From Bacteroides oleiciplenus YIT 12058 (GTDB lineage: Bacteria; Bacteroidota; Bacteroidia; Bacteroidales; Bacteroidaceae): 64,000 bases of DNA. The stretch spans positions 496,001-560,000 of the forward strand of contig NZ_JH992941.1 of NCBI RefSeq assembly GCF_000315485.1, read 5' to 3'. Shown piece by piece: positions 29,009-38,285 of this stretch (the stretch's first letter is position 1; every line of letters begins with the position of its first letter). Made by a program: the position numbers and the translations under genes. The notes below the pieces were generated by a model that made no database searches, was not told the origin of the DNA, and saw only the letters and a program-made list of their open reading frames with translations.

Positions 29009-31342
29009 TTACTCACATTTCGCAACACGTGCATTATAAACCGCCCCTGTCCAGTTACCGGGTACACCTTTAAAACGAATGGTTATCTTCTCCTTATCTT
29101 TCCAGAAATCTTCGGGTAACGGATATACCGCTTCAAAGAATTGACCGGGTTTGTTCCGATAAAGATGTTGCCTTGCCAGAACCTTACCATCTACATAGAT
29201 ATCAAACTCTAAATGTGCCGTTTCATCCCCCCAATAAGTGACACGTAAGTCCTGAGGAACATCCGGCAAAACTTTCATGTCGAACTCAAACCAACCGCCA
29301 ATCCAGGCAGCCCGCCACTTCTTGCGATGTGAGATTCCGGTACCTATGTCCTTTCCACGCAGGTTATGATCCCTTTCTGGCTGCATTTCACCCAATACGA
29401 CATAATCAACCGTTAGCTTATCCAAATCCTGTAACCGCTTCAATTCATTCTTGTAAGCCTCCTGCATATCTTTCCACTCTTCTGTGGTAAACAAATCCCA
29501 ATAAACCACATAGTGCTGATGATGCATCGCATAGAAAGGAATCAATGACACATCTTTCGGTTCTCCTACACCTTTTGTCTCGAAGCGCAGAGGAGAATCG
29601 GACACTTTCTTCAGCCATTCACTGACCGGTTTATTATTATTCACCAACACGGGAATATCTTTCTCCATATCAGGCTCTTCCTGTCCTAACTCGCCTGCCA
29701 GTAAAACAGGTCCGTAGAAAAGCCCCACCCGCTTCTCATTATCGGGCATTGCAACCGTATAGAACTTAATCCCGAAAGTTATTTCCAGCTTGTCGTTATC
29801 TTTCCACTCCCGCTCTATAGAAACATAATTATTGCCGGAAGCCTTCAACGAAACAGATTTCCCGTTGACTTTAAGGGACATTGATTCCGCCCATTCGGGA
29901 TAGCGCAAGCGGAATACGACGGACTGTGGCATTTCTGTCTTTACCGTCAGAACTGTTTTATTGGAAGAAGGTATATCCGTATCCTGCGTAACAATCAGAT
30001 CACGGGCAGTCCAGGTCAGCCGGGAAGGGATGAACAGATTCACAAAAAGACTGGAATCACTTCCTTCGGAATAGATAAAGTCACCATACTTCACATGGTT
30101 TTCCATACCGGAACCACTGCAACAACAGAATGACTGGAAAGGAGACAAATAACCTTTCTTACCTCCGGATATTAAGGGAGTATAATAGGTACACATTCCA
30201 TCATCAGGATTCTGGGAAGCCAGAATGTGATTGAACACAGCTCTCTCATAATAGGCACTATATTCGGGCAGTGACTGCCAGGAAAACAAATGCCGGGTCA
30301 GTTTCAGCATATTATAGGTATTACAGGTTTCCGTATTGGAGGTACTCAACCGTTCATTCAGCTTCCGGGGAGTTCCAAAGTGTTCACCATCACTGTTTCC
30401 ACCATTCACATAAGAATGGTTATCCACTACAGTATGCCAGAAAAAAGAAGCTATCGAAGAATCGCGTTTACTTCCGGTCAGTTCATACAGGCGTGCCGCT
30501 CCAATCATTTTAGGAACCTGGGTATTGGCATGTTTTCCTTCCAGGTCGTCAACTCCTATCGCCAAAGAGTCCATAATGGCTTTATGATTGTCAAAACGCT
30601 GTGCCAGGAGCAGGAACTTATCATTCTTTGTGTATGCATATAAGTTAGCCAATGCCTCATTCATCCCCCCGAATTCACAAGCCAGCACTTTCTGCATTTG
30701 ATCTTCGGTAAGATGGTAGAATGTGCCATACATCCAGTCAGCCAACTTCTCAGCTATGCGTAATGCCTGTTCACTCCGGGCATACTGATAAGCGTCAATC
30801 AACCCGGCCAGCACTTTATGCATCACATACAGAGGCACCCATCCACCATTCAGGTCGAAACCTTGCGAGTAGATATTTCCGGCTGAAACTTCCGCAAAGA
30901 TTTTCTTTCCACCCGGTGTCGCTGCAAGGTAGCCATTACCGTTCGCCTGTTGACAACTATCCAGTTCATTAATAATATATTCCAATTTCTGCAAAAAACG
31001 CTCGTCTCCCGAAGTGGCATAGTACATGGCACAGGCTGACATATAATGTCCCAGCGTCTGTCCGGCTACTCCCAGACTTTCCCATCCCTCATATTTGGGA
31101 GCTTTAGGAACCAGCCCGGCTTCCGACCGGAAACCACTAAGAAAGCGGTCCGGTTCCAGTTCCAGCAAATATGTAGCTTCCTTTTCTTCTGCGTGTTTAA
31201 AAGGCCCCTTAGTTATGACGACCTCATTCATTTTAAATGGCTTTGTCGACAAAACCGGAGTATCTACCTGTCTTGCCACTTGCTGACAAGACAGAAACAG
31301 GCATAAAACAAGTCCGCCACAAAAGTATTTCTTGATATTCAT
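29009..31342 (-). CDS. GH127/GH146-type (DUF1680) lipoprotein glycosidase
   Basis: A 777-residue DUF1680 enzyme with a lipobox (LFLSC, Cys19), thus probably a membrane-anchored lipoprotein. The catalytic (alpha/alpha)6 barrel covers about 40-440. The hallmark residues of the beta-L-arabinofuranosidase families are present: Glu338-Thr-Cys340 and the cysteine run at 406-408 (two of them match the zinc-bound pair, including the nucleophile). A beta-sandwich and a C-terminal module (LGEMQPERDHNLRGKD near 665) follow. Members release beta-L-arabinofuranose from plant glycoproteins or pectic side chains, though some DUF1680 proteins act on other sugars. It ends two bases before the fused paralogue, indicating tandem duplication. 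Confidence 0.88.
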   Translation of the reverse strand: MNIKKYFCGGLVLCLFLSCQQVARQVDTPVLSTKPFKMNEVVITKGPFKHAEEKEATYLLELEPDRFLSGFRSEAGLVPKAPKYEGWESLGVAGQTLGHYMSACAMYYATSGDERFLQKLEYIINELDSCQQANGNGYLAATPGGKKIFAEVSAGNIYSQGFDLNGGWVPLYVMHKVLAGLIDAYQYARSEQALRIAEKLADWMYGTFYHLTEDQMQKVLACEFGGMNEALANLYAYTKNDKFLLLAQRFDNHKAIMDSLAIGVDDLEGKHANTQVPKMIGAARLYELTGSKRDSSIASFFWHTVVDNHSYVNGGNSDGEHFGTPRKLNERLSTSNTETCNTYNMLKLTRHLFSWQSLPEYSAYYERAVFNHILASQNPDDGMCTYYTPLISGGKKGYLSPFQSFCCCSGSGMENHVKYGDFIYSEGSDSSLFVNLFIPSRLTWTARDLIVTQDTDIPSSNKTVLTVKTEMPQSVVFRLRYPEWAESMSLKVNGKSVSLKASGNNYVSIEREWKDNDKLEITFGIKFYTVAMPDNEKRVGLFYGPVLLAGELGQEEPDMEKDIPVLVNNNKPVSEWLKKVSDSPLRFETKGVGEPKDVSLIPFYAMHHQHYVVYWDLFTTEEWKDMQEAYKNELKRLQDLDKLTVDYVVLGEMQPERDHNLRGKDIGTGISHRKKWRAAWIGGWFEFDMKVLPDVPQDLRVTYWGDETAHLEFDIYVDGKVLARQHLYRNKPGQFFEAVYPLPEDFWKDKEKITIRFKGVPGNWTGAVYNARVAKCE

Positions 31343-31364
31343 GATATTACATTAGTTAGTTGGT

Positions 31365-33368
31365 TTATTTACTGCGAAGCTCATACATTGTTTCTCCTAC
31401 CGAACGTGCCGCACGTACCAATTCCCAGTTGGGGGCATCATATACATTGATAAAGCCTATCTGATAATTCTCCCCATCTCCGCGTCCGGTCACAGCCTGG
31501 TCATTATACTGGAACCAGTGTGTTCCTACCAGATAAGGATTGGTCACGGCATCCTGCACATAGTGTTTATACAAGTCTGCCCTGTTCTCCTGATTTCCCC
31601 CATAACGCAAGCCGCCATGCAGCAGTCCACGGTCCAGTCCGCCAAAGTGGAACTCTCCGATTATCATCGGGAAATCGAGATTCCTGGAGGGGTGAAGGGA
31701 ATAGGCTGAATAGGTATATCTGTTGAAGCTCACGATATCACAGTATTTGGAGGCGATATCCACAATCCATTGCTGCACCGGATTACCGGCAAAATCTCCA
31801 TAGTTGAAACGACATCCCAAATACAATTTGTCGGGTGCTTTAGCCTTCAATGCATTCTTGATACAACGGAAATAAGCATTGGCAACATGAGCGGTGAAAT
31901 CCACCAGGTCTTCTTTGGCTCCTGCATAGCAAGAGTCACTCTTCATCCAGTCATCCCAAGTAGCAAAGTCACTTCCCCAAGTACGGTTCAGTTCCGCCAA
32001 CGACGCATATTTCTCAACCAGCCGGTTTTTAAATTCTTCTTTTGCATAAGGATATCTGCCTTGTAATGTCAAAGTAGCCAGATACGTATTATCTCCCCAA
32101 CCAAGTTCATTATCCACAAAATACCCTATACACCATTCATCTTTGGCAGCGGATGAGTGGCCCAAAGTCTTTTCAACCCCTTTCTGGAATTCCGGTGAGA
32201 AGGGATCCTGAATGAAATGTCCGTACTGCGTATGGATTACTGCCGTGTAGGGAGTTTTTTGGGTACGGATAACGTCCTCATTCGACCAGTTGGCAATGGT
32301 ATTGATATTCCAACTTCTCAAACGGCGGTTTGCCTTATCAATCATCTTTGTCTTATAGTCAGCTCCCCATTTCCGGTACATATTCAGTTTCCAATAAGAA
32401 AGTTCTTTCCTGCCATCCCGTTCGGAGACAAAAAGGGAGGAATCAACATCGGCAGGAAGATTTAAAGAACGATAAAACTTCTCACGTCCCCTGATATTCG
32501 TTTCATCACCACCGGCCACACAGGTGATGCCATGAGACCAGAACAAATGCCCCAGCGGATCAACCAGCCACCATTTGCCCTGATACTTTTCTATGCGGAA
32601 ATGTCCGGTGGCTGTCAGTTTGGGACCGTCGGCCCAACCACCATATATATCCCAATTTTTATTACCCGGATGTTTCTTCATATCCAGTTCTTCTTTCTTA
32701 TCCGCTTTTATGATATCGTTCACACCGGATATCTTTCCCGGATAACGGGCCGGAATATATTGACCGAATTCGTCTACGAACGGAAGCAAGGCTTCATACT
32801 CTTTGCCCGAATATTCTTTGTAAGGCATAGCCAGCGTGATGTTTCGGATTATCACCTGATCACCCGGCTGTATGCGCGGAAAGTCCAATGAGAACTTATA
32901 AATAGACTCAGGACGGTAACCGCACCACAATCTTGCGGCTCCACCGGGTAAGCCATTCATCTTGGGAAACAGTTCTAACTGCTGTTTGGAATATTCCTTG
33001 CGTAAAATCAGGGTTTCAACTTTCCGTGTACTTTTAGCCGGAACGTACGCTGCTCCCGTACTCCAATAATCACCATCCAGATGGCATTCCACAAACAACT
33101 CGTGGTCTGCCAGATTCTGAACTTCACAAACCAGATGCACAAAAGGAGAAAAGTCCCAGGTTTCCTTTCCCGAAAGGAAAACCACACCCGCACCTTTCTG
33201 CGTAGCCGTCCAGTGCAACGCCTTTCCCAGAGATGACTTTTCAAGTCCATAAGTTTCCACAGTGCCTTTATTCAGTATCTCTGTAAGTAATTTCCCGTCG
33301 CTCCGTTCGCCTGCCCATATTATTGAACAGGTCAGAAGAATAGCTATCGATAAAAAGAATGTTTTCAT
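31365..33368 (-). CDS. Agarase-like (GH50-like) glycoside hydrolase
   Basis: A 667-residue exported enzyme. Signal peptide to about residue 19; an N-terminal galactose-binding-like domain of the agarase CBM kind (about 30-185); then a TIM-barrel catalytic domain (about 255-660) that opens with GKWWLVDPLGHLFWSHGI. Putative acid/base Glu421 lies in VDNELGWGD and putative nucleophile Glu572 in MIIGEFHFGGLDRG, both positioned as in clan GH-A. The pattern is closest, from memory, to GH50 beta-agarases and their relatives; family membership needs a profile search. It cannot be assumed to cut agar: a beta-galactosidic bond in an arabinogalactan-like glycan is equally possible next to arabinofuranosidase-type genes. 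It lies 22 bases upstream of the DUF1680 gene and 32 bases after the GH43-like gene. Confidence 0.75.
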   Translation of the reverse strand: MKTFFLSIAILLTCSIIWAGERSDGKLLTEILNKGTVETYGLEKSSLGKALHWTATQKGAGVVFLSGKETWDFSPFVHLVCEVQNLADHELFVECHLDGDYWSTGAAYVPAKSTRKVETLILRKEYSKQQLELFPKMNGLPGGAARLWCGYRPESIYKFSLDFPRIQPGDQVIIRNITLAMPYKEYSGKEYEALLPFVDEFGQYIPARYPGKISGVNDIIKADKKEELDMKKHPGNKNWDIYGGWADGPKLTATGHFRIEKYQGKWWLVDPLGHLFWSHGITCVAGGDETNIRGREKFYRSLNLPADVDSSLFVSERDGRKELSYWKLNMYRKWGADYKTKMIDKANRRLRSWNINTIANWSNEDVIRTQKTPYTAVIHTQYGHFIQDPFSPEFQKGVEKTLGHSSAAKDEWCIGYFVDNELGWGDNTYLATLTLQGRYPYAKEEFKNRLVEKYASLAELNRTWGSDFATWDDWMKSDSCYAGAKEDLVDFTAHVANAYFRCIKNALKAKAPDKLYLGCRFNYGDFAGNPVQQWIVDIASKYCDIVSFNRYTYSAYSLHPSRNLDFPMIIGEFHFGGLDRGLLHGGLRYGGNQENRADLYKHYVQDAVTNPYLVGTHWFQYNDQAVTGRGDGENYQIGFINVYDAPNWELVRAARSVGETMYELRSK

Positions 33369-33400
33369 ATTTATTATTTAAATAGTTGCTTCAGATTAGT

Positions 33401-34471
33401 TTAGTTTGACGCATTGGGCAGATAGAAATCAAAAGGAGTATCTCTATCACAAGTCATCACTCCCGCCCCGTTCACCTTCAACTCGGCTACTTGTATGGAA
33501 GAGCGGCGATAGATATAAGGCAATACCCCGGCCTCGTCCAGTTTACCCGTTTCATCACCCCATCCACCTTCTTTCTCCCAGCCCGGATGGGTGAAGTAGA
33601 ATACATAAGCTTTATCTCCGGCGACTACGACTCCCGGATGACTGGCCCGGACATTATCATCCTTACGTTCCCCTTTCTTACCCAAAATGACGCTTTGCTT
33701 TTCCCACTTCTCCGCATCTGCAGAACGGTATACCCCGAAGCCATTCCATTGGTCAATCAACATCCAGTAATATTGTTTGTAATAGAAAACAAACGGAGCT
33801 TCATGCGGAACGTCACCGATAGTAATGCCGGAGACATTCTTCCAATGATACAAGTCATCGCTCACAGCCTCTACCGTATAGCCTATACGGGAGTTTTTAT
33901 ACCACATTCCCCACTTTCCGTCAGGTTTCTTATAAACCGTGGCATCCAGCAACGCATCATTATTCGCCAGAGGAATCAGTCCGCAAAGTTTCCAGTCCCA
34001 TAGGTTTTTACTTGTATAATGGGCTATCTTGCCAATGCCCGACCAAGACTCGTGTATGCCTCTGATATAAGTGACAAACAAATGGTATACTCCTTTATCG
34101 TACACTACATGGGGAGCCCAGAACGTATTTTTCCCACGTTCAAACTCCAGATCCAATGCACCAACATATTCCCAGTTCTTCCCGTTGTCCGTACTGGCCG
34201 CCACACCGATACTGGTACCATAACACCAATTTGTTCCTTGCGTAGAAACGTTGGCACGACGATTGGTATAAAACATATACCATGCTTTCTCCTGTTCATT
34301 ATATATCACCATCGGATCTGCCGCTCCGTCATGAATCGGATCTCTGAACAGAGGGGCTTTAGGTATTCTCAATACTTCCTTTGCGGCCGATTGGGCTTCT
34401 GCATCTGCTATGATACCCAAAGTCAGTCCGCATCCTATCATGAGCATCAACAATAATCGTTTCATCTTCAT
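33401..34471 (-). CDS. GH43/GH117-like five-bladed propeller glycosidase
   Basis: A 356-residue secreted single-domain enzyme with a signal peptide to about Ala26. It shows the clan GH-F style triad: Asp52 in GAADPMV (base), Asp176 in LLDATVY (pKa modulator) and Glu224 in PHEAPF (acid), plus the FWAPHVVY blade motif at 117-124 and ASHPGVV in the last blade. This supports a five-bladed beta-propeller of the GH43/GH32/GH117 type. The exact family is uncertain; it may belong to an unclassified clade. Typical products would be arabinose, galactose or anhydrogalactose, which fits both arabinan and agar-like hypotheses for PUL2. In operon with the esterase (14 bases) and the GH50-like gene (32 bases). 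Confidence 0.72.
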   Translation of the reverse strand: MKMKRLLLMLMIGCGLTLGIIADAEAQSAAKEVLRIPKAPLFRDPIHDGAADPMVIYNEQEKAWYMFYTNRRANVSTQGTNWCYGTSIGVAASTDNGKNWEYVGALDLEFERGKNTFWAPHVVYDKGVYHLFVTYIRGIHESWSGIGKIAHYTSKNLWDWKLCGLIPLANNDALLDATVYKKPDGKWGMWYKNSRIGYTVEAVSDDLYHWKNVSGITIGDVPHEAPFVFYYKQYYWMLIDQWNGFGVYRSADAEKWEKQSVILGKKGERKDDNVRASHPGVVVAGDKAYVFYFTHPGWEKEGGWGDETGKLDEAGVLPYIYRRSSIQVAELKVNGAGVMTCDRDTPFDFYLPNASN

Positions 34472-34485
34472 ATCGTATATCTTAG

Positions 34486-36417
34486 TTATTCCTTATGAGT
34501 TCTAAAAGAGGTTGCCGGCAATCCTTCCTTATTATACAAGTTCACGGCAGGATTAGAATCCCATGCATGCCTTGCCGACAATGGCTTCAAGACAGTATCA
34601 CTCCATACAAGGACATCATCGCCATCAATAATTGCTTTTGCAGGAACATACTTATGGTCTTCACCGGCTACTTCAAACGTACGCAGTTCCTTGCCATCCT
34701 TACTCATCAAGCCACTTCCCGTACTTCTGAATTTCAAGCGTATCTTATTCCCTTCTATTTGATAAGAGTCATAGACCGGTCCCTGGAAGACGCCGACACT
34801 ATCTTTATAAACCAGCTCTTTGGCACGCAGATACAAACGTTCGCCCACCGGCTTCTTATTGTTCGGATGAATATCATAAGGATCACCCACATCTATCGAA
34901 ACAGCCATCCCGACATTAGGCAATTCGAGAGACTCGGCCTGAGCTTCACGGAAATATTGGCAACTGCCGCCACTGATATTAGGCAACTGCACAAACAGGA
35001 ACGGGAGATAACCTTGCTCAAAACGTATGCGCCAGTCGGTAATCATTGTCGGCTGCAACTGCTTATACAACTCCGGCTGACCGGAATTTCCTTCTCCCTG
35101 ATACCAAAGGAAACCACGAATGCCGTATGGCAAAAGAGGTGAAATCTTGGTATTGTACATACAGGTTACATTATTGGAATATCCTCTTCCCACAGGCAAC
35201 TTCGGTTCGATTTCACCATTGTACTTCCACTGACCTTTCAGGGAAATACGCACCCGGTTATCAGCCGAATGCAAATAGGGATCACTCGCCTCATCACCCA
35301 AACGCCCATTACCCCATTCCGACAACAGCCTTACAGCAATCACATTCTTACCTTTACGAAGCAATCGGGCAGGAACACGGTAACTTCGCACCCCGTCCCA
35401 TCTCTCACGTCCCACTTCTACTCCATTGAAGTAAGTGACATCACCGGTCATAACCTTTCCCAAATGCAGAATCAAATCCTCGCCCGTCGCTTCCTTGGGA
35501 AGCGTGATTTCTTTTCGCAACCAAAGTAACTGGTATCCTCCCAAACCTACCCGGGGCGGATATACAGGATATGCTTCTTCCTTCCAACTTTTATCGTTGA
35601 AAGAGAGTTTATGAGCACCCTGTTTCAAGCCTGCTTGCGTAGTCTGAACTATATTTTCACGCTCCTTATCTTTCTCAACCCCCAACTGATGGAGAGCAGC
35701 CCAGTCTTCATCACTCTTATAAACCTCTTCAATCACCCTGTTCTTAAAAGCCGGAATCGTATAGAGCATCTCGGCACTAATCCACGCCTCGCAGATCGTA
35801 CCACTCCAGGAAGTATGTATGATGCCTACAGGTACTTTCTTATCTAAATGTAAAGCACGTGCAAAGAAATAAGCCACGGCTGAGAAGCCTTTTACTGTTT
35901 CCGGCGTGCAAACCTTCCATTCACCTCCGGTCAAGTCGTCATGCGGAGTCCTGCTTACAACCTCAGGAGTGCAAAATTCACGGATATCAGGATAGTTGGC
36001 ATCCTTAATCACCTCTCCGGCAGACAGGACGGCACCTACTCTGTAATTCATATTCGATTGTCCGGAAGCCAACCATACTTCACCCACCATCACATTGCCG
36101 TATTCCTTTTTATGTCCGTCGCAACTCACGCTCAATGTATAAGGGCCGCCCACCTGCATCGGCTCCATCCTGACCAACCATTTACCTGTTTTATCTGCCA
36201 CAGTAGTATACTCTTTCCCACCAATCCCGATCCTGACCTGCACACCGGGAGGTGCCCATCCCCAAACAGGAGCATAGATGCCCTGTTGAAGCACCATATT
36301 GTCTGAGAATATACGGGCTACTCTCATCGAAGACTCTTGTCCGCTTGCATGCTGGCAAAGCATCGACAACAACATCATCGAAAAGAATAAAACCGAACTA
36401 ATACGTTTGTATGTCAT
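34486..36417 (-). CDS. Sialate O-acetylesterase-like SGNH esterase
   Basis: A 643-residue exported SGNH-hydrolase of the sialate O-acetylesterase (SASA) type. Signal peptide to about residue 26, then a beta domain (SDNMVLQQ at 38-45), the block I motif GQSN at 119-122 with nucleophile Ser121, and a late block with YDIHPNNKKPVGERLY carrying the probable catalytic Asp-His pair. Between the two SGNH halves lies a GH2-like galactose-binding insertion (about 285-385). The family removes acetyl groups from sialic acids or, in plant-glycan loci, from acetylated xylan or pectin. No sialic acid lyase or transporter is present here, so plant-type acetyl groups are as likely. First enzyme gene after the susC/susD pairs, 180 bases downstream of the second susD. 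Confidence 0.87.
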   Translation of the reverse strand: MTYKRISSVLFFSMMLLSMLCQHASGQESSMRVARIFSDNMVLQQGIYAPVWGWAPPGVQVRIGIGGKEYTTVADKTGKWLVRMEPMQVGGPYTLSVSCDGHKKEYGNVMVGEVWLASGQSNMNYRVGAVLSAGEVIKDANYPDIREFCTPEVVSRTPHDDLTGGEWKVCTPETVKGFSAVAYFFARALHLDKKVPVGIIHTSWSGTICEAWISAEMLYTIPAFKNRVIEEVYKSDEDWAALHQLGVEKDKERENIVQTTQAGLKQGAHKLSFNDKSWKEEAYPVYPPRVGLGGYQLLWLRKEITLPKEATGEDLILHLGKVMTGDVTYFNGVEVGRERWDGVRSYRVPARLLRKGKNVIAVRLLSEWGNGRLGDEASDPYLHSADNRVRISLKGQWKYNGEIEPKLPVGRGYSNNVTCMYNTKISPLLPYGIRGFLWYQGEGNSGQPELYKQLQPTMITDWRIRFEQGYLPFLFVQLPNISGGSCQYFREAQAESLELPNVGMAVSIDVGDPYDIHPNNKKPVGERLYLRAKELVYKDSVGVFQGPVYDSYQIEGNKIRLKFRSTGSGLMSKDGKELRTFEVAGEDHKYVPAKAIIDGDDVLVWSDTVLKPLSARHAWDSNPAVNLYNKEGLPATSFRTHKE

Positions 36418-36455
36418 AATCCTATATTTTACTTATTATACCTATCTTGCTTCCT

Positions 36456-36481
36456 AAAAAAGAATCCGAAGAGGCCCTCTT
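36456..36481 (-). terminator. Possible attenuator between susD and the PUL2 enzymes
   Basis: In the 180-base gap the minus strand reads AAGAG-GGC-CTCTT followed, after a short spacer, by a run of six T (plus-strand A run 36456-36461). This is a small terminator-like hairpin. A palindrome, TCTCCGGAGA, also directly follows the susD stop. Similar susD-to-enzyme hairpins occur in other Sus-type operons. The stem is short, so the call is tentative. Confidence 0.35.
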
Positions 36482-36597
36482 TTTACCTCGTATCTACTGA
36501 GTTCCTGAATCCTTTGGATTATAAATCCGGCAGAAGTGTTCCTTTTTGTAACTCTTATCCCGTACTTATCCTGCATTAGAGGCCTCTCCGGAGACTA

Positions 36598-38262
36598 TTA
36601 CTTCCAACCGGGATTCTGAACCAGTTTAGAGTTTTTGTATATCTCAGCTTGTGGAATCGGGTAGAAATACATACTATCATCCCAAGTACGGTCCGCAGTC
36701 ACGCTGTACTCAAAAGAGAGTCCTTCACCGGCCTTGCTGATAGAGACGCGTTTAATCTTCGTTGTCTCCTGACCTATTTTCCATCTGCGGATATCCCAGA
36801 ACCGATGATCTTCGAAAGCCAGCTCGGCCATTCGTTCCTTCCGCAAAGCCAGACGGAACGCTGTCTTCGACGGAACATCTTCTACGGTCAGCGCAGCAAT
36901 TTCCAAACCGGTTCTGCCACGTACCATATTGATGGCAGTCCGGGCTGAAATATTCAGTTCTTCCGTAACTCCTTCCGGACCATAGGCTTCATTCATAGCC
37001 TCAGCATAAATCAACAATACCTCGGCGTATCTGAACAATGGCATAGAATGGCGGGCAGTAGTCGTATTATTGGCCGTCAGGCTCACATTGATATTGACAA
37101 ACTTACTCAGATAATAACCGGTCTTTGTTGCTCCCTCCTGCGGCAAGCCGTTGAGACCATTCGGCAACACATCCACTTGTTTGCCATAAGCTGTATTTCC
37201 ACCATGATAAAGTACGGTATAGGCCAGCCGCGGGTCTCTGTTGGCGTATGGATTCGCCTCGTCCATTTCCTGTCCTTCTTTCATATCATACGCGTCTACC
37301 AGGTTCTGTGTAGGACAGTTACCACTCTTTCCGCCTTCCAAGCCAATGGGGAAGTTCAGTTTCTCCAGTTCGTTGGTATCACCTATTCTTTTAACCAGAA
37401 TCATCTCTGCGGACTTGAAGTTGTCGGTGCCCAACAATTGGTTGAATGGAACCAAAGATAAGTTCCAACTGCCGGAAGCATCCATAATCTTCTTGGCGGC
37501 TTTTGCAGCCTCTATCCATTTATCCGGGCTGGTTTCAGCATTCGGATTGTTCAATGGGCTTGCAGCATACAATAATGCCCTTGCTTTCAGCGCCAATGCA
37601 AAGATTTTGGACACACGGCCGGTTTCATTATCATAGTCAGCATTATAGATGGCAGGCAGTCTTCCATCTTCGGCTACTTCGTCACACTCTCTGACTATAA
37701 AATCGATGACAGTCTGGTAATCAACCGGCTCCTGATTGTTCACTTCCTCTTCCGTCAGGACTTTAGTTATCAGCGGGATTCTGTTATAGCGCTTCACCAG
37801 TTCGAAATAGTAATAAGCACGCAGGGCTTTCACTTCCCATTCCAGGTTCCTGTATTTGCGCATCATTTTGGCATAGTCCTTTTTAAATTCAAACTCTTTC
37901 CAGTCCTTACCTGTCCCATGCTCCAGGTAATCATTACAGGCACGGATAGCTTTGTAATAATGTCCCCATTTATCATCTACAGCACGCAGGGCACTCCAAC
38001 TTCCGTCATAATAGCGGTGAATGGCCGAAGTGGGCCACACGTATTCCGCTTCATCACATCCTGCCGAACGCAAGGCTCCGTCTACATCGTTTAAAGCCCC
38101 CGGAAGATAGGCATAGATGCCCGTTACGAAGTCTGTATTGGACCAGGTTGTATTGAATAGTTTATTCTGGTCATAGTCCGAATTCTCATTATAATCCAGA
38201 AAGTCACCGCATGAGGAGAACAACAACATCAGAACTCCTGCAAGAAATATATGCTTTTTCAT
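36598..38262 (-). CDS. SusD/RagB-family lipoprotein, second pair of PUL2
   Basis: A 554-residue SusD homologue with a clear lipobox (LFSSC, lipid-bearing Cys18). The typical helices are present: WEVKALRAYYYFELVKRYNRIPLIT (about 143-166) and RKERMAELAFEDHRFWDIRRWK near the C-terminus, which is a strong SusD signature. It ends in IYKNSKLVQNPGWK, the usual SusD tail. It lies 23 bases downstream of its short susC partner. The protein binds glycan at the cell surface as lid of the transporter. Specific ligand unknown; it is only distantly similar to the other two SusD proteins in this window. Confidence 0.94.
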   Translation of the reverse strand: MKKHIFLAGVLMLLFSSCGDFLDYNENSDYDQNKLFNTTWSNTDFVTGIYAYLPGALNDVDGALRSAGCDEAEYVWPTSAIHRYYDGSWSALRAVDDKWGHYYKAIRACNDYLEHGTGKDWKEFEFKKDYAKMMRKYRNLEWEVKALRAYYYFELVKRYNRIPLITKVLTEEEVNNQEPVDYQTVIDFIVRECDEVAEDGRLPAIYNADYDNETGRVSKIFALALKARALLYAASPLNNPNAETSPDKWIEAAKAAKKIMDASGSWNLSLVPFNQLLGTDNFKSAEMILVKRIGDTNELEKLNFPIGLEGGKSGNCPTQNLVDAYDMKEGQEMDEANPYANRDPRLAYTVLYHGGNTAYGKQVDVLPNGLNGLPQEGATKTGYYLSKFVNINVSLTANNTTTARHSMPLFRYAEVLLIYAEAMNEAYGPEGVTEELNISARTAINMVRGRTGLEIAALTVEDVPSKTAFRLALRKERMAELAFEDHRFWDIRRWKIGQETTKIKRVSISKAGEGLSFEYSVTADRTWDDSMYFYPIPQAEIYKNSKLVQNPGWK

Positions 38263-38285
38263 AATCTATCTATCTTTTAATTACA

